Source: Caryophanales bacterium (GTDB lineage: Bacteria; Bacillota; Bacilli; CAJFEE01). From it: 64,000 nucleotides of DNA. Positions 44,099 to 54,171 of the stretch are shown one piece after another. Where the stretch lies: NCBI GenBank assembly GCA_029256085.1, contig JAQSYP010000004.1, positions 62,001 to 126,000 of the forward strand, given 5' to 3'. Under the pieces are notes generated by a model. It ran no database searches. It saw only the letters and a program-made list of their open reading frames with translations, and had not been told where the DNA came from. The stretch's first letter is position 1. Every line of letters begins with the position of its first letter. Position numbers and translations under genes: made by a program.

Positions 44099-44842
44099 AT
44101 GCAACAGAGACTGCAAAAGGTCATCGCCCAAGCTGGAATAACTTCTAGAAGAAAAGCTGAAGATTTAATTTTAGAAGGAAAAGTTAAGGTTAATGGCAAA
44201 TTAATAAAGGAGCTAGGATTTAAAGTTAGTTCTAGTGACACTATAGAAGTAAATGAGATTCCTTTAATTAAAGAAGAGAAGGTTTATTTTGTAATGTATA
44301 AACCTACAGGTGTGATTTCGGCAGTATCTGATGATAAAGGAAGAAAAGTTGTTACAGACTTTTTTACAGATGTAAAGGAACGAATATTTCCTATTGGTAG
44401 ATTAGATTATGATACATCAGGGGTATTACTTATTACAAATGATGGGGATTTCTCAAACCTACTAATGCACCCAAAGCATGAAATAGATAAACAATACATA
44501 GCAAAAGTAGAAGGAATGTTAACAAAACAAGAAGTTAATCAGCTAGAAAAGGGAATAAAACTAGTAGATGGAATTACTGCACCTGCAAAGGCTAAAGTAA
44601 TATCATTTGATAGAAAAAAACAGACATCTATTGTTCAACTTACAATCCATGAAGGTAGAAACAGACAAGTAAGAAGAATGTTTGAAGCTATTGGCCACAA
44701 AGTAAAGAAGTTAAAAAGAGAGAAAATTGGATTTCTTGGCGTGGAGGGATTGAGACCTGGTGAATATCGAGTTTTAAGTATTCATGAAGTTAAGCGACTT
44801 AGAGCATTAGCTCAAACTAATGACTGGAGATTAAAGTATTAA
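44099..44842 (+). CDS. rluB: 23S rRNA pseudouridine synthase RluB
   Basis: 247 residues. N-terminal S4 RNA-binding domain (QRLQKVIAQAGITSRRKAEDLI) and catalytic domain with GRLDYDTSGVLLITNDG (catalytic Asp), then EGRNRQVRRMFEAIGH. By orthology it modifies a helix-93 region uridine of 23S rRNA. The ATG at 44099 follows GAGGTG; a GTG at 44090 lies in that box. In B. subtilis (ypuL) it precedes resABCDE. Confidence 0.94.
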   Translation: MQQRLQKVIAQAGITSRRKAEDLILEGKVKVNGKLIKELGFKVSSSDTIEVNEIPLIKEEKVYFVMYKPTGVISAVSDDKGRKVVTDFFTDVKERIFPIGRLDYDTSGVLLITNDGDFSNLLMHPKHEIDKQYIAKVEGMLTKQEVNQLEKGIKLVDGITAPAKAKVISFDRKKQTSIVQLTIHEGRNRQVRRMFEAIGHKVKKLKREKIGFLGVEGLRPGEYRVLSIHEVKRLRALAQTNDWRLKY

Positions 44843-44891
44843 CTATTAGCTAATCAATTTAAACAAGGGGTTAATTAGGAGGAGTTTTTTT

Positions 44892-45608
44892 ATGTCAAAT
44901 GATGTAAGAATATTAGTAGTTGATGATGAAGAGCGTATCAGGCGTTTATTAAGAATGTATTTAGAAAGAGAAAACTATATGATCGATGAAGCAGAGGATG
45001 GTGCTACCGCATTGTCGATGGCTTTAGAAACAGACTTTGATTTAATCGTTCTAGATTTAATGATGCCTGGAATGGATGGAATCGAAGTTTGTAGACAAAT
45101 AAGAGAAAAGAAATCAACACCTATTATAATGCTTACGGCAAAGGGTGAGGAAACTAATAGGGTACAAGGATTTGAGGTGGGCACTGATGATTACATCGTC
45201 AAACCTTTTAGTCCTAGAGAAGTTGTTTTGCGTGTAAAAGCATTACTACGTAGATCGTCTACATCTGTTTTTGTTAAAACAGAAACTTCAACAAAAGACG
45301 TTATTGTATTCTCACATTTAACTATAGATAATGATGCTCATAGAGTAACTGCAGATGGTAAAGAAGTTAATCTTACACCTAAGGAATATGAACTTTTATT
45401 ATTCCTAGCTAAGTCTCCAGATAAGGTTTATGATCGAGAGCAACTATTGAAAGAAGTTTGGCATTATGAATTTTTCGGTGACCTTAGAACAGTTGATACA
45501 CACGTAAAGAGACTTAGAGAGAAACTTAATAAAGTATCTGCATCAGCAGCTAAAATGATAGTTACAGTATGGGGAATTGGTTATAAATTTGAGGTCGTAA
45601 GTGAATGA
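44892..45608 (+). CDS. resD: response regulator ResD
   Basis: 238 residues, OmpR/PhoB type. Receiver with DDEE and phosphoacceptor Asp55 (LIVLDLMMPGMDG), switch Lys in YIVKPF; DNA-binding winged helix with LTPKEYELLLFLAKSP and RTVDTHVKRLREKL. Controls genes for aerobic and anaerobic respiration in B. subtilis. TAGGAGGAG precedes the ATG. It overlaps resE by 4 bp. The cytochrome c maturation genes resABC, normally upstream in the same operon, are absent. Confidence 0.93.
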   Translation: MSNDVRILVVDDEERIRRLLRMYLERENYMIDEAEDGATALSMALETDFDLIVLDLMMPGMDGIEVCRQIREKKSTPIIMLTAKGEETNRVQGFEVGTDDYIVKPFSPREVVLRVKALLRRSSTSVFVKTETSTKDVIVFSHLTIDNDAHRVTADGKEVNLTPKEYELLLFLAKSPDKVYDREQLLKEVWHYEFFGDLRTVDTHVKRLREKLNKVSASAAKMIVTVWGIGYKFEVVSE

Positions 45609-47386
45609 TGTTCTGGCGTAGTATTGTTGGTAAACTTTGGATAACAATATTACTTCTAGTTTCATTTGTTCTCTTTATCTTAACAATTTTGCTACTTGAA
45701 TATTTTGAGAATTACAATTTAAGTATCGCGAAAAAGGCATTAACTCAACAAACTGAAAAGGCACATAATGTTGTAACAGAGTATAATGATAAAAATTATG
45801 CTTACTATATATTGAAGAACACAATTCAAACAGACTCAGAAATATTAATTATCTATGATAATAAACAATCTGTTTATGTAGAAGACCCTAAAGATATTCC
45901 GAATCTTACTGCTGAAACTGTAAGTAAAGAAGAAGTTTTTAAAAACTTAAACAAACACAATAAAATTATGGTTACTACTATAAAAATTAAGTCAAAAAAC
46001 TCATCTAGAGACTACGAATTATTAGTAGTTGGTAAATCCTTTAGAACTAAAGAGAATGTCACTGGGGCAATTTTTAGTTATGAACCAGTTGAAATTATTA
46101 ATAAATCGAGTCGAGATGCAGCAAAATTTATTATTGTAACTGCATTATTAGCGATCTTTTTAACTACTGTTTTTGCTTTTTTTCTATCGACAAGAATCAC
46201 AGCGCCTCTAAGGAGTATGCGTGAAGCGGTCTTTGAAATTGCAAGGGGACGTTTCGATACTAAAGTTCCAATTTTGACGCACGATGAAATCGGTGAACTT
46301 GCCATGGCATTTAACCAAATGGCGCGTCAACTTAAGTTTAATGTAAATGCCCTTAAACATGAAAAAGAGCAATTAAGATCAATTTTGAGCAGTATGGCTG
46401 ATGGTGTTTTGACTATTTCTAAAGAGGGTGAAATTACTGCCCTTAATAGCCCTGCAGAGAAATTTATGCAACTTTGGTATTATGAGTATGGCCATGATGT
46501 AGATGATGACAAAGAACTTCCAGATGAGGTTTTGACTCTATTTAATTCTGTGATATCTGAAGCAAAAGAGAAAACAATCGAAGTCTCTTTTCAGGGATAT
46601 AACTGGGTTATGATAATGTCACCACTTTATAGTCAAACTGATGTTAGAGGTGTGGTTGCATTAATACGTGATATGACTGAAGAAAGAAAGTTAGAAAAAT
46701 TACGTAAAGATTTTATAGCAAACGTATCTCACGAACTTAGAACACCTATTGCAATGTTACAAGGCTATAGTGAGGCAATTATTGATGATATAGCTGGTTC
46801 TGAGGAAGAGAAAAAAGAACTTGCTCAAATAATTTATGATGAAACATTGCGAATGGGTCGTTTAGTAAGTGAACTTTTAGATTTAGCTAGAATGGAATCT
46901 GGCAATATTGAACTTGAAAAAATTGAGGTTAGCTTGAAGCCTTTCTTTGAAAAGGTAATAAGAAAGTTTCAGGGTCTTGCTAATGATAAAAAGATTAATC
47001 TTAACTTGGAATTTAGCAATTCATTAAATAACTTTGTATTTGATCCAGATAGAATCGAACAAGTCTTAACAAATTTAATTGATAACGCTATAAGGCATAC
47101 TCCTGAAAATGGTGAAGTTATATTAAGTGTAATAGATAACGAAACGGGAATCATTTTTGAAATTAGAGATACGGGTTCAGGAATACCACAGGAAGACCTA
47201 CCATTCGTATTCGAGAGGTTTTATAAAGCTGATAAAGCAAGAACAAGAGGCCGATCTGGCACTGGCTTAGGTTTATCGATTGTTAAAAACATAATTATTG
47301 CCCATAAGGGTAGAATTACAGTAGATAGTGTTTTAAATAAAGGTACAATCTTTACAGTGTATCTACCAAAAAGTAATATAAACTAA
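45605..47386 (+). CDS. resE: sensor histidine kinase ResE
   Basis: 593 residues. Helix 1 (about 10-32), extracytoplasmic sensor (about 33-170), helix 2 (about 173-195), HAMP (about 197-250), PAS (about 255-360), then HisKA with His376 in FIANVSHELRTP, and HATPase with DNAIRHTPENG, DTGSGIP and GRSGTGLGLSI. Cognate kinase of ResD, translationally coupled (ATGATG at the overlap). Senses the redox or NO state by known homologues, through the PAS domain. Confidence 0.93.
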   Translation: MMFWRSIVGKLWITILLLVSFVLFILTILLLEYFENYNLSIAKKALTQQTEKAHNVVTEYNDKNYAYYILKNTIQTDSEILIIYDNKQSVYVEDPKDIPNLTAETVSKEEVFKNLNKHNKIMVTTIKIKSKNSSRDYELLVVGKSFRTKENVTGAIFSYEPVEIINKSSRDAAKFIIVTALLAIFLTTVFAFFLSTRITAPLRSMREAVFEIARGRFDTKVPILTHDEIGELAMAFNQMARQLKFNVNALKHEKEQLRSILSSMADGVLTISKEGEITALNSPAEKFMQLWYYEYGHDVDDDKELPDEVLTLFNSVISEAKEKTIEVSFQGYNWVMIMSPLYSQTDVRGVVALIRDMTEERKLEKLRKDFIANVSHELRTPIAMLQGYSEAIIDDIAGSEEEKKELAQIIYDETLRMGRLVSELLDLARMESGNIELEKIEVSLKPFFEKVIRKFQGLANDKKINLNLEFSNSLNNFVFDPDRIEQVLTNLIDNAIRHTPENGEVILSVIDNETGIIFEIRDTGSGIPQEDLPFVFERFYKADKARTRGRSGTGLGLSIVKNIIIAHKGRITVDSVLNKGTIFTVYLPKSNIN

Positions 47387-47412
47387 CCCATCTATGAAAG
47401 ATGGGTTTTTTA
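47385..47412 (+). terminator. resDE terminator
   Basis: AACCCATCT-ATGAA-AGATGGGTT followed by TTTTTT; family A copy 6 follows directly. Confidence 0.85.
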
Positions 47413-47413
47413 G

Positions 47414-47521
47414 GCTAATAGTAAACTATAAACTTTTGGCTAGTTTACACTTTACTAACGCATAAGTGCAACTACGTCTCTGCGTCGCCTTTAACGCTCG
47501 GCAGTCGCCGAGTTTCTTTAA
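47414..47521 (+). repeat. family A element, copy 6 (diverged)
   Basis: GCTAATAGTAAACTATAAACT... pairs with AGTTTACACTTTAC: the second base pair has changed from G-C to T-A on both sides compared with copy 1. Hairpin 3 CTCGGC-AGTC-GCCGAG is perfect, followed by TTTCTTTAA. Confidence 0.82.
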
Positions 47522-47565
47522 TATGATAAAGCTAGTCTAAAATACGTTTTATATTTGGAGGTTAT

Positions 47566-48108
47566 ATGAAAATATATACAAAAAATGGCGATAAAGGAAT
47601 CACCTCAGTAATCGGAGGTATAGTTAGGAAAGATGACGTAAGAATTGATGCAATCGGAATAATAGATGAAATAAATTGTAACCTCGGTCTAGTAATTTCG
47701 GATATGAATAATAATAAGTTCTATAATAAGTTGTTGGAAATTCAAAATGAACTCTTTTTAGTAGGTGCTGATCTTGCAGATATTAATTGCAATAAACATA
47801 GAATCCAGATGAAAGATATATCAATCTTAGAGCAAGAAATAGATCAAATATCTGAAAAATACCCACTTCCTGAAAAATTTATTTTACCTGGTGGTACGAA
47901 AATTGCAGCACAACTTCATGTTATTAGGTCATTAATTAGAAATGCAGAAAGAGTAGTAGTGTCACTTTCTAATATTTCTAAAATAAATCCGGTAATCCAA
48001 CCATATTTAAACAGACTATCAGATTATTTTTTTGTATTAGCATGGTCTATTAACAAAAAGGAAAATATTGAAATTCAATTCTTTAATGAGAATGTTATTA
48101 AAATGTAA
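47566..48108 (+). CDS. cob(I)alamin adenosyltransferase, PduO type
   Basis: 180 residues. Makes adenosylcobalamin from ATP and cob(I)alamin. IYTKNGDKGIT is the ATP-binding N-terminal motif, FILPGGTKIAAQLHVIRSLIRNAERVVV holds the Arg/Glu active-site helix, and YLNRLSDYFFVLAW is the closing motif. The usual RRAER reads IRNAER. TTGGAGG precedes the ATG. Its user enzyme is not in the window. Confidence 0.9.
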   Translation: MKIYTKNGDKGITSVIGGIVRKDDVRIDAIGIIDEINCNLGLVISDMNNNKFYNKLLEIQNELFLVGADLADINCNKHRIQMKDISILEQEIDQISEKYPLPEKFILPGGTKIAAQLHVIRSLIRNAERVVVSLSNISKINPVIQPYLNRLSDYFFVLAWSINKKENIEIQFFNENVIKM

Positions 48109-48178
48109 TATTAAAAAAAGAATAGAACTAGTCCACCCTATATAGAATAGTAAAGTAATATAAATTAGGGGTGGAAAA

Positions 48179-48904
48179 ATGTTTGATTATATAAAAAGAT
48201 TGTCAATTGCGGTTTTAATAGCTATGTCTATAGCTTTATTATTTGTAGGTGGATCGGTAGTTAATGCGGAAGATAATACAAATGAGGGTTGGTTATGGCC
48301 AACTCAAGGTGACCTTTCTGATGCTTTTGGTACGAGAGATGGTAAACATTATGGTATAGATATTGCTGCTGGTGAAGGTACACCAGTTTCAGCTGTACAT
48401 AACGGAAAAGTCATAAAATCATACTATTCGTCAACATATGGGAATGTTATTTTTATTAGAGGTGAAGATGGATATGAAACTATTTACGCCCATCTTAATA
48501 ATAGACTTGTAAGTGAAGGAGAAAGTGTAAATAGAGGTAAGATAATTGGTAGTGTTGGTAATACAGGTAGGTCTTACGGTGCTCATTTACATTTTGAAGT
48601 ACATAAAGGTGAATGGAATATTGATAAAACAAATGCAATAGATCCACTTTTACTGGTTAGTAATAATGAAAAAACTATTGAAGTTGTAAAAAATTCTAAT
48701 AACGAATCTGATGATAATTTAACAAAAAACGAGATTAATTATAGTGTATTAAAAGATGATACCCTTTGGTCTATAAGCAAAAGATATAACGTCACTATTG
48801 ATGAAATAAAGACCTGGAATGGTCTTAATAGTGACTTAATTAAGATAGGTCAAGCGCTAGTATTGTACGGCAGAGAAAATGAAAATACTACACTAAATCA
48901 ATAA
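48179..48904 (+). CDS. secreted M23 metallopeptidase with C-terminal LysM
   Basis: 241 residues. Signal peptide 1-30 (cleavage near VNAED). M23/LytM domain about 38-160: HYGIDIAAGEGTPV (His and Asp zinc ligands) and GAHLHFEVH (HxH motif). LysM domain at about 188-232 (DTLWSISKRYNVTIDEIKTW). Expected to cut peptide cross-bridges in peptidoglycan and bind glycan strands through LysM. AGGGGTGG precedes the ATG. Confidence 0.92.
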   Translation: MFDYIKRLSIAVLIAMSIALLFVGGSVVNAEDNTNEGWLWPTQGDLSDAFGTRDGKHYGIDIAAGEGTPVSAVHNGKVIKSYYSSTYGNVIFIRGEDGYETIYAHLNNRLVSEGESVNRGKIIGSVGNTGRSYGAHLHFEVHKGEWNIDKTNAIDPLLLVSNNEKTIEVVKNSNNESDDNLTKNEINYSVLKDDTLWSISKRYNVTIDEIKTWNGLNSDLIKIGQALVLYGRENENTTLNQ

Positions 48905-48958
48905 TTACATTTTTTGTTTCCAAAATTAAGCTTCTCTAGTATAATAATAAAAAAATAG

Positions 48959-49090
48959 CGATCTTCGGGGCAGGGTGAGAATCCCTACCGGCGGTAATAA
49001 TAAATTTATTTTATTTAGCCCGTGAGCCTGCTAAGGCTGATCTGGTGTGATTCCAGAGCCGACAGTATAGTCTGGATGGGAGAAGGTTAG
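48959..49090 (+). promoter_or_regulatory. FMN riboswitch (RFN element)
   Basis: ATCTTCGGGGCAGGGTGAGA, then ATCCCTACCGGCGGTA, AGCCCGTGAGCC, GATCTGGTGTGATTCCAGAGC, CGACAGTATAGTCTGGATGG and GAGAAGGT: all conserved RFN segments in order. A TATAAT box at 48940 lies just upstream. FMN binding is expected to favour the terminator that follows. Confidence 0.97.
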
Positions 49091-49122
49091 TAGAGATGCA
49101 CTCTGATTTGCCATGTAGTTTT

Positions 49123-49151
49123 ATCCCATGTTATTTTACATGGGATTTTTA
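49123..49151 (+). terminator. FMN riboswitch terminator
   Basis: ATCCCATGT-TATTTT-ACATGGGAT followed by TTTTT, between the aptamer and ribU. Confidence 0.88.
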
Positions 49152-49202
49152 TATGCAAAAATCTCTTTAATAAATCATCAAGATCGCGCTAGGGGAGAAC
49201 AA

Positions 49203-49778
49203 ATGAATAGAAACAAGAAAACAAAAAAGTTAGTCCAATTATCAATGTTAAGTGCAATAGCATATATTCTTATGCTGTTTAGCTTTTCTATTTTACCGTC
49301 ATCGCCATACTTAAAAGTAGATTTCAGTGAAATACCTGTCCTTATAGCTGCATTTATTTTTGGTCCTTTAGGAGGTATACTTGTTGAGCTTTTAAAAAAC
49401 ATACTAGATTATATGTTTAGAGGTGAATTTACTGGTTTTCCAGTAGGGCATTTAGCAAATTTTGCTGCAGGAATTTTATTTGTTCTACCTGTTACATATA
49501 TATTTAATAGAAATAGATCTATTAAAAGCTTAATATTTGGACTAGCTCTAGGAACATTAACAATGACTGTTTTAATGATGGTTTTAAACTATTTAGTATT
49601 CCTTCCAATGTATACATATTTTTTGAACTATCCAACACAGAATTCTAAAGAACTTATTGATTTATTAGTTAAAGCAATAATGCCATTTAACTTAATAAAA
49701 GGTATTCTAGTTTCTATTGTTTTTGTTGCAATTTATAGTAAGTTAAAAAAGTGGATCGAATTACAAATTGAAAAGTAA
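49203..49778 (+). CDS. ribU: riboflavin ECF transporter S component RibU
   Basis: 192 residues, about six helices. SMLSAIAYILMLF and DFSEIPVLIAAFIFGPLGGILVELLKN with FPVGHLANFAAG are RibU family marks. Works with the shared EcfAA'T energising module (not in window) to import riboflavin. The ATG at 49203 follows AGGGGAG. Controlled by the FMN riboswitch directly upstream. Confidence 0.95.
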   Translation: MNRNKKTKKLVQLSMLSAIAYILMLFSFSILPSSPYLKVDFSEIPVLIAAFIFGPLGGILVELLKNILDYMFRGEFTGFPVGHLANFAAGILFVLPVTYIFNRNRSIKSLIFGLALGTLTMTVLMMVLNYLVFLPMYTYFLNYPTQNSKELIDLLVKAIMPFNLIKGILVSIVFVAIYSKLKKWIELQIEK

Positions 49779-49837
49779 ACATAATTAAAAATACTTTTGG
49801 TAAGGACACCTCGGGGTGTATTTATGAGTGCAAATAG

Positions 49838-49888
49838 AAAAGCTGCCCCATAAGGTCAATATTCATCGACCTTTGGGACAGCTTTTTA
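49838..49888. terminator. bidirectional terminator between ribU and fer
   Basis: AAAGCTG-CCC-AAGGTC pairs with GACCTT-GGG-CAGCTTT, with A-run and T-run on the two sides. A smaller hairpin ACACC-TCGG-GGTGT at 49806-49819 lies closer to ribU. Confidence 0.8.
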
Positions 49889-49890
49889 TA

Positions 49891-50154
<264 letters not shown>

Positions 50155-50341
50155 TTATAAAATTCTAAATTAATGTCCCTAATAGTTAGGTTTTAGACTA
50201 CGTTACTATTTTATTATTTTAACCTAAACTTTTCAACATTTAAGCGCGACAAATATTTATTATTCATTTGTATATTTTTATCGGAAAATATAATAATCTG
50301 TCTTAAACAATAATGATAGAATATAGTAAGAGGTGAGTGTA

Positions 50342-51388
50342 GTGACATTAGTAGAGAGATTATGTATTTATTTGGCAAAAAAAATAAATAGTGAAAGAAC
50401 AATTTCGGGTTTAATACATATTCTTAAAGGTAAAAAATCAGCACAATCCATTCAAGATTCTAATGTTTATGGTATTCAACAATTTTATTCACTTTTTCCG
50501 AGTAATTACATTGAATTGATAGAAAAGACATACAAAACACTCGAGAAGAACAATATTTTTAGAATAGATGATAATTTTATTATCTTAAATAATTGTAACT
50601 TTAATAATAATTTAATTGAAGATGAACTATGGTATAAGTTACTAACAAATAAATTATCAAATGAGAATGCAATAATATTCTGGAGAAGGTTAAATTTACT
50701 AATTCAAGTTAGTTCAAACTACTTTAACGGAGTAAATCAATATTATCCAGTTTGTAATGACAAACCAACTCAAAAATTCATAAAAAAATTTTTAACTTAC
50801 TTTAATAATAAAAGTGACATTTCTAATTATCTTTATAATGAAATTAAGACATCTTTAAATGACTTACCAGACAGTTACAATATAATTTTTGTGAAAAAAT
50901 TAACCGGATCAAAAGTATACGGAGAATCATTATATCAGATCGCTAGCGATTTAAAAAAAGAAGAAATTGAGGTCTATTTAATTTTTATGTCGGTACTTCA
51001 TCACATAATGGATAGTTGTAGTACTCATAAGGATTCATTTCCAGTATTAAACTTATTGCTTAAGGATCTTAGTATTCAAAAATTATCAAAAAGTAGTTGT
51101 GAGACGAAAGCAATGTTATGTAAAGGTTTTGGAATTGATATGATATCTAAAGTCAGAAAGTTGAAAACAAATACAATTGAAGATCATATTGTAGAGATTG
51201 TACATCAAGATAAAGACTTTGATATAGATAAATTTATTGATAGAAATACTTCCCACAAAATCTCTGTAGCAATAAAAAATGCAAATTCTTTAAAACTACG
51301 GGAAATTAAGAAAAACCTTCCAGATGAAATTTCATACTTTCAAATTAGATTAGTATTGGCTAGGAAGGAAGAAAGTACATGGAATTAA
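50342..51388 (+). CDS. ypbB: YpbB, helix-turn-helix protein
   Basis: 348 residues, soluble and helical. B. subtilis has ypbB in the same place, overlapping recS; the C-terminal segment (KISVAIKNANSLKLREIKKNLPDEISYFQIRLVLA) fits the HTH_40 RQC-like helix-turn-helix that supplies DNA binding to the short RecQ next to it. GTG at 50342 follows AAGAGGTGA. Overlaps recS by 10 bp. Inference: partner of RecS in DNA repair. Confidence 0.85.
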   Translation: MTLVERLCIYLAKKINSERTISGLIHILKGKKSAQSIQDSNVYGIQQFYSLFPSNYIELIEKTYKTLEKNNIFRIDDNFIILNNCNFNNNLIEDELWYKLLTNKLSNENAIIFWRRLNLLIQVSSNYFNGVNQYYPVCNDKPTQKFIKKFLTYFNNKSDISNYLYNEIKTSLNDLPDSYNIIFVKKLTGSKVYGESLYQIASDLKKEEIEVYLIFMSVLHHIMDSCSTHKDSFPVLNLLLKDLSIQKLSKSSCETKAMLCKGFGIDMISKVRKLKTNTIEDHIVEIVHQDKDFDIDKFIDRNTSHKISVAIKNANSLKLREIKKNLPDEISYFQIRLVLARKEESTWN

Positions 51389-52839
51389 AAGATCAATTGT
51401 ATAAATATTTCGGCTATGAAATTTTTAGGGAAGGGCAAGAAGATGTAATAAAGGCAATCTTAAGCAAAAAAAATGTGGTAACACAATTACCAACAGGAAC
51501 AGGTAAATCTGTATGTTTTCTACTACCAGGGTACATGATTGAAGGACTAGTATTAATAGTTTCACCGTTACTTTCATTAATGGAAGATCAAGTTCAACAA
51601 CTTGTAGTTAAAGGTGAGAAAAGAGTTGCCGCCTTTAATAGTTTTAGAACCGAATCTGAAAAAAGAAAAATACTTGAAAACCTACAAAATATTAAATTTT
51701 TATATGTCTCACCAGAAGTACTACAATCTAATTATTTGATAGAGAAACTTAAATCAACAAAAATTGCATTAGTAGCAATAGATGAAGCACATTGTATTTC
51801 TCAATGGGGACATGATTTTAGAACAGATTATTTGAAATTAGGTCCAGTTATAAAAGTACTTAAATATCCTCCAGTCCTAGCCCTAACTGCCACTGCAAAT
51901 AATAATGTAATGAATGACATAATTAGTAAACTAGAGCTTATGGAGTATGAAACAATTATTCAAACCGTGAATAGGAAAAACATTTTACTTTTTAATGAAA
52001 CATTTAATACAACTGTTGAGAAAAATGAAAGATTGCTACAAATAGTTAGTAAAACAAATGGCCCAATTTTAATATACTGTATGAGTAGAGATACAACAAA
52101 AAATTTATACGAATATCTAAGAGATAATAATATTATTAAATGTGCTTATTACCACGGGGGACTGGATACTGAAACTAGAATTCTAATTCAGCAGCAGTTC
52201 ATGAATAGTCAAATTAGAGTTATGTGTTGTACAAGTGCTTTTGGGATGGGGATTAATAAAGAAAATGTTAGACTTGTAATACACTATCACATCCCAAGTC
52301 AAATTGAATCATATGTACAAGAAATTGGTAGGGCGGGTAGGGATGGAAACCTAAGTTTCGCAATAACACTTACTCAACCAAATGATTTCAATTTACCTTA
52401 TAAAATTTTGAAAAATGAGTTTCCAAGTAGAGAGGAAATTAAAGTAATAATCAATAACTTATTAAATGAACAAAGCACTCAAAATATATCTGAAGTGCAT
52501 GTTAGAGTAATAAGCTACTACTTAGAAATCGAAAAAGAAAATTTTGTCAATTTAGATGAAAAAGATATCGATTTTATGGCCGATGCAATTTACAATAAGA
52601 TTAAGACGAGGATAAAATATAAAGAAAATAAAATAAACCAAATGTTTAGTTATATTTCAACCCAACAATGTCGAAGAGCTAAAGTCCTTGAAGCTTTCGA
52701 TGAACAGCTATTGATCAAACAACAACATTGCTGTGATAATTGTGGCAGTATATTAGAGGACTATTTCGAAAATATCGATATAAATAATAATTTAAATAAC
52801 CTTAACTGGGAAGAAGAATTAACGCTTAGGTTGTTTTAA
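51379..52839 (+). CDS. recS: short RecQ-family DNA helicase RecS
   Basis: 486 residues. REGQEDVI (motif 0), LPTGTGKSVCF (Walker A), DEAHCISQWGHDFR (motif II), ALTATA (III), YYHGGLD (IV), TSAFGMGINKENVRLVIHY (V) and QEIGRAGRDG (VI). CRRAKVLEAF with HCCDNCG forms the RecQ zinc site. No winged helix or HRDC domain is present, matching the short RecS form. AAGGAAG precedes the ATG. Confidence 0.94.
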   Translation: MELKDQLYKYFGYEIFREGQEDVIKAILSKKNVVTQLPTGTGKSVCFLLPGYMIEGLVLIVSPLLSLMEDQVQQLVVKGEKRVAAFNSFRTESEKRKILENLQNIKFLYVSPEVLQSNYLIEKLKSTKIALVAIDEAHCISQWGHDFRTDYLKLGPVIKVLKYPPVLALTATANNNVMNDIISKLELMEYETIIQTVNRKNILLFNETFNTTVEKNERLLQIVSKTNGPILIYCMSRDTTKNLYEYLRDNNIIKCAYYHGGLDTETRILIQQQFMNSQIRVMCCTSAFGMGINKENVRLVIHYHIPSQIESYVQEIGRAGRDGNLSFAITLTQPNDFNLPYKILKNEFPSREEIKVIINNLLNEQSTQNISEVHVRVISYYLEIEKENFVNLDEKDIDFMADAIYNKIKTRIKYKENKINQMFSYISTQQCRRAKVLEAFDEQLLIKQQHCCDNCGSILEDYFENIDINNNLNNLNWEEELTLRLF

Positions 52840-52901
52840 CCAATTCTAAAAAGTACCACTTAACTATAATTATAGATATAATAAAATATTGGTGGTGCAC
52901 T

Positions 52902-53474
52902 ATGAATAATAATATTGATACTATAAGTTCAGAAGATTTGCTTAAGAATTTATACTTAACACAATTACTTTTGTTTATTTTATCAGCAGTATTTATAATA
53001 ATTTTCGAATTAGACATTAGTTATTTAAAATCACTTTTTAAATTTGATATGTATAATGCTCTAACATTTGGTGTTGGTATAGGTCTCTTGATAATTTTAT
53101 TAGAATTGGCTGTATCAAGACTATTTCCAAAAGAATGGCTAGACGATGGTGGGATAAACGAAAAAATATTTTCAAATAGAACGTTATTTGAAGTTTTCCT
53201 TATAGCAGCTATTGTAAGCGTTTCTGAGGAATTATTGTTTAGGGGTATTTTGCAAACTACATTTGGCCTAATATGGTCAAGCAGTATTTTTGCATTAATA
53301 CATTTTCGATACTTAAATAAACCAATTTTATTATTTTTTGTAGTATTAATAAGTTTTGTATTTGGTTGGATATTTGAGTTTACAGATTCTTTATGGACAA
53401 CAATTATTGCGCATTTTCTTGTGGATTTTATATTAGGTATGATTTTAGCAAGAGAATATAAGGAACAATACTAG
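52902..53474 (+). CDS. ypbD: CPBP (CAAX-type) intramembrane metalloprotease YpbD
   Basis: 190 residues, several helices. SVSEELLFRGILQTTFG (EExxxR motif 1), SSIFALIHFRYLN (motif 2 with His) and HFLVDFILG (motif 3) are the ABI/CPBP protease motifs. Same place as B. subtilis ypbD. Substrate unknown. Confidence 0.92.
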   Translation: MNNNIDTISSEDLLKNLYLTQLLLFILSAVFIIIFELDISYLKSLFKFDMYNALTFGVGIGLLIILLELAVSRLFPKEWLDDGGINEKIFSNRTLFEVFLIAAIVSVSEELLFRGILQTTFGLIWSSSIFALIHFRYLNKPILLFFVVLISFVFGWIFEFTDSLWTTIIAHFLVDFILGMILAREYKEQY

Positions 53475-53487
53475 AGGAGGTAGCTGG

Positions 53488-54117
53488 GTGAGTGAACACG
53501 AAAAAATAGATCAAGCCGAAGAGTTAAGACGTAAAATGATTAAACATAGCTCTTCTAAACCAGAAATAGATATATTAAAGCTTCCTCCTAGAAGATCAAC
53601 ACATTCATCTTCTGATAAAAAAGTAAAGTTAAAGTTCAAGTTTCCAATAATTAAGCTACTGGCAATATTTTTTATAATTATCTTAATAAGTATTGTTGCA
53701 TACAGTTTTTATCCGAAAGCAAATAACGATACTGAAAATAAAAATAGTAATAACACAGAAGAAATAGAGTTTGATAAATCTAGTAGTGAAAAAGATTTAC
53801 AAAAGGATAAAGTTAAAACAGTTATTAAAGATATAAATAAAGAGGATAATGACCCAGTAGACGAGACCACTCATCCAACTGTGGAACCTGCAAAAGTTGA
53901 ATTGCCAAATAAACCTAATAATGAAACGAAGAATATAAACTATGAAATAGTAACGCATAAAGTTAGTAGTAAAGATACATTATACAGTATTTCTAAAAAG
54001 TACTTTGGTAATAGTAACGGAATTAAAACAATTATGAAATGGAATGGACTTAAAGATGAAGTAATAAAGGAAGGTCAGATCCTTAAAATTCCATTACCTG
54101 TAAGAAGTTCAAAATAA
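53488..54117 (+). CDS. ypbE: YpbE-like single-pass LysM protein
   Basis: 209 residues. Charged cytosolic N-terminus (1-50), one helix (about 53-72: IIKLLAIFFIIILISIVAY), an acidic low-complexity linker, and a C-terminal LysM (THKVSSKDTLYSISKKYFG...ILKIPLP). Type II membrane protein with its LysM outside, binding peptidoglycan. GTG start after AGAGGAGG. Position as in B. subtilis. Confidence 0.9.
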   Translation: MSEHEKIDQAEELRRKMIKHSSSKPEIDILKLPPRRSTHSSSDKKVKLKFKFPIIKLLAIFFIIILISIVAYSFYPKANNDTENKNSNNTEEIEFDKSSSEKDLQKDKVKTVIKDINKEDNDPVDETTHPTVEPAKVELPNKPNNETKNINYEIVTHKVSSKDTLYSISKKYFGNSNGIKTIMKWNGLKDEVIKEGQILKIPLPVRSSK

Positions 54118-54171
54118 CTTTTTAGATACATAAAGTATAAAAAATAAACTAAAGAAAATGGAGGAGTAACA

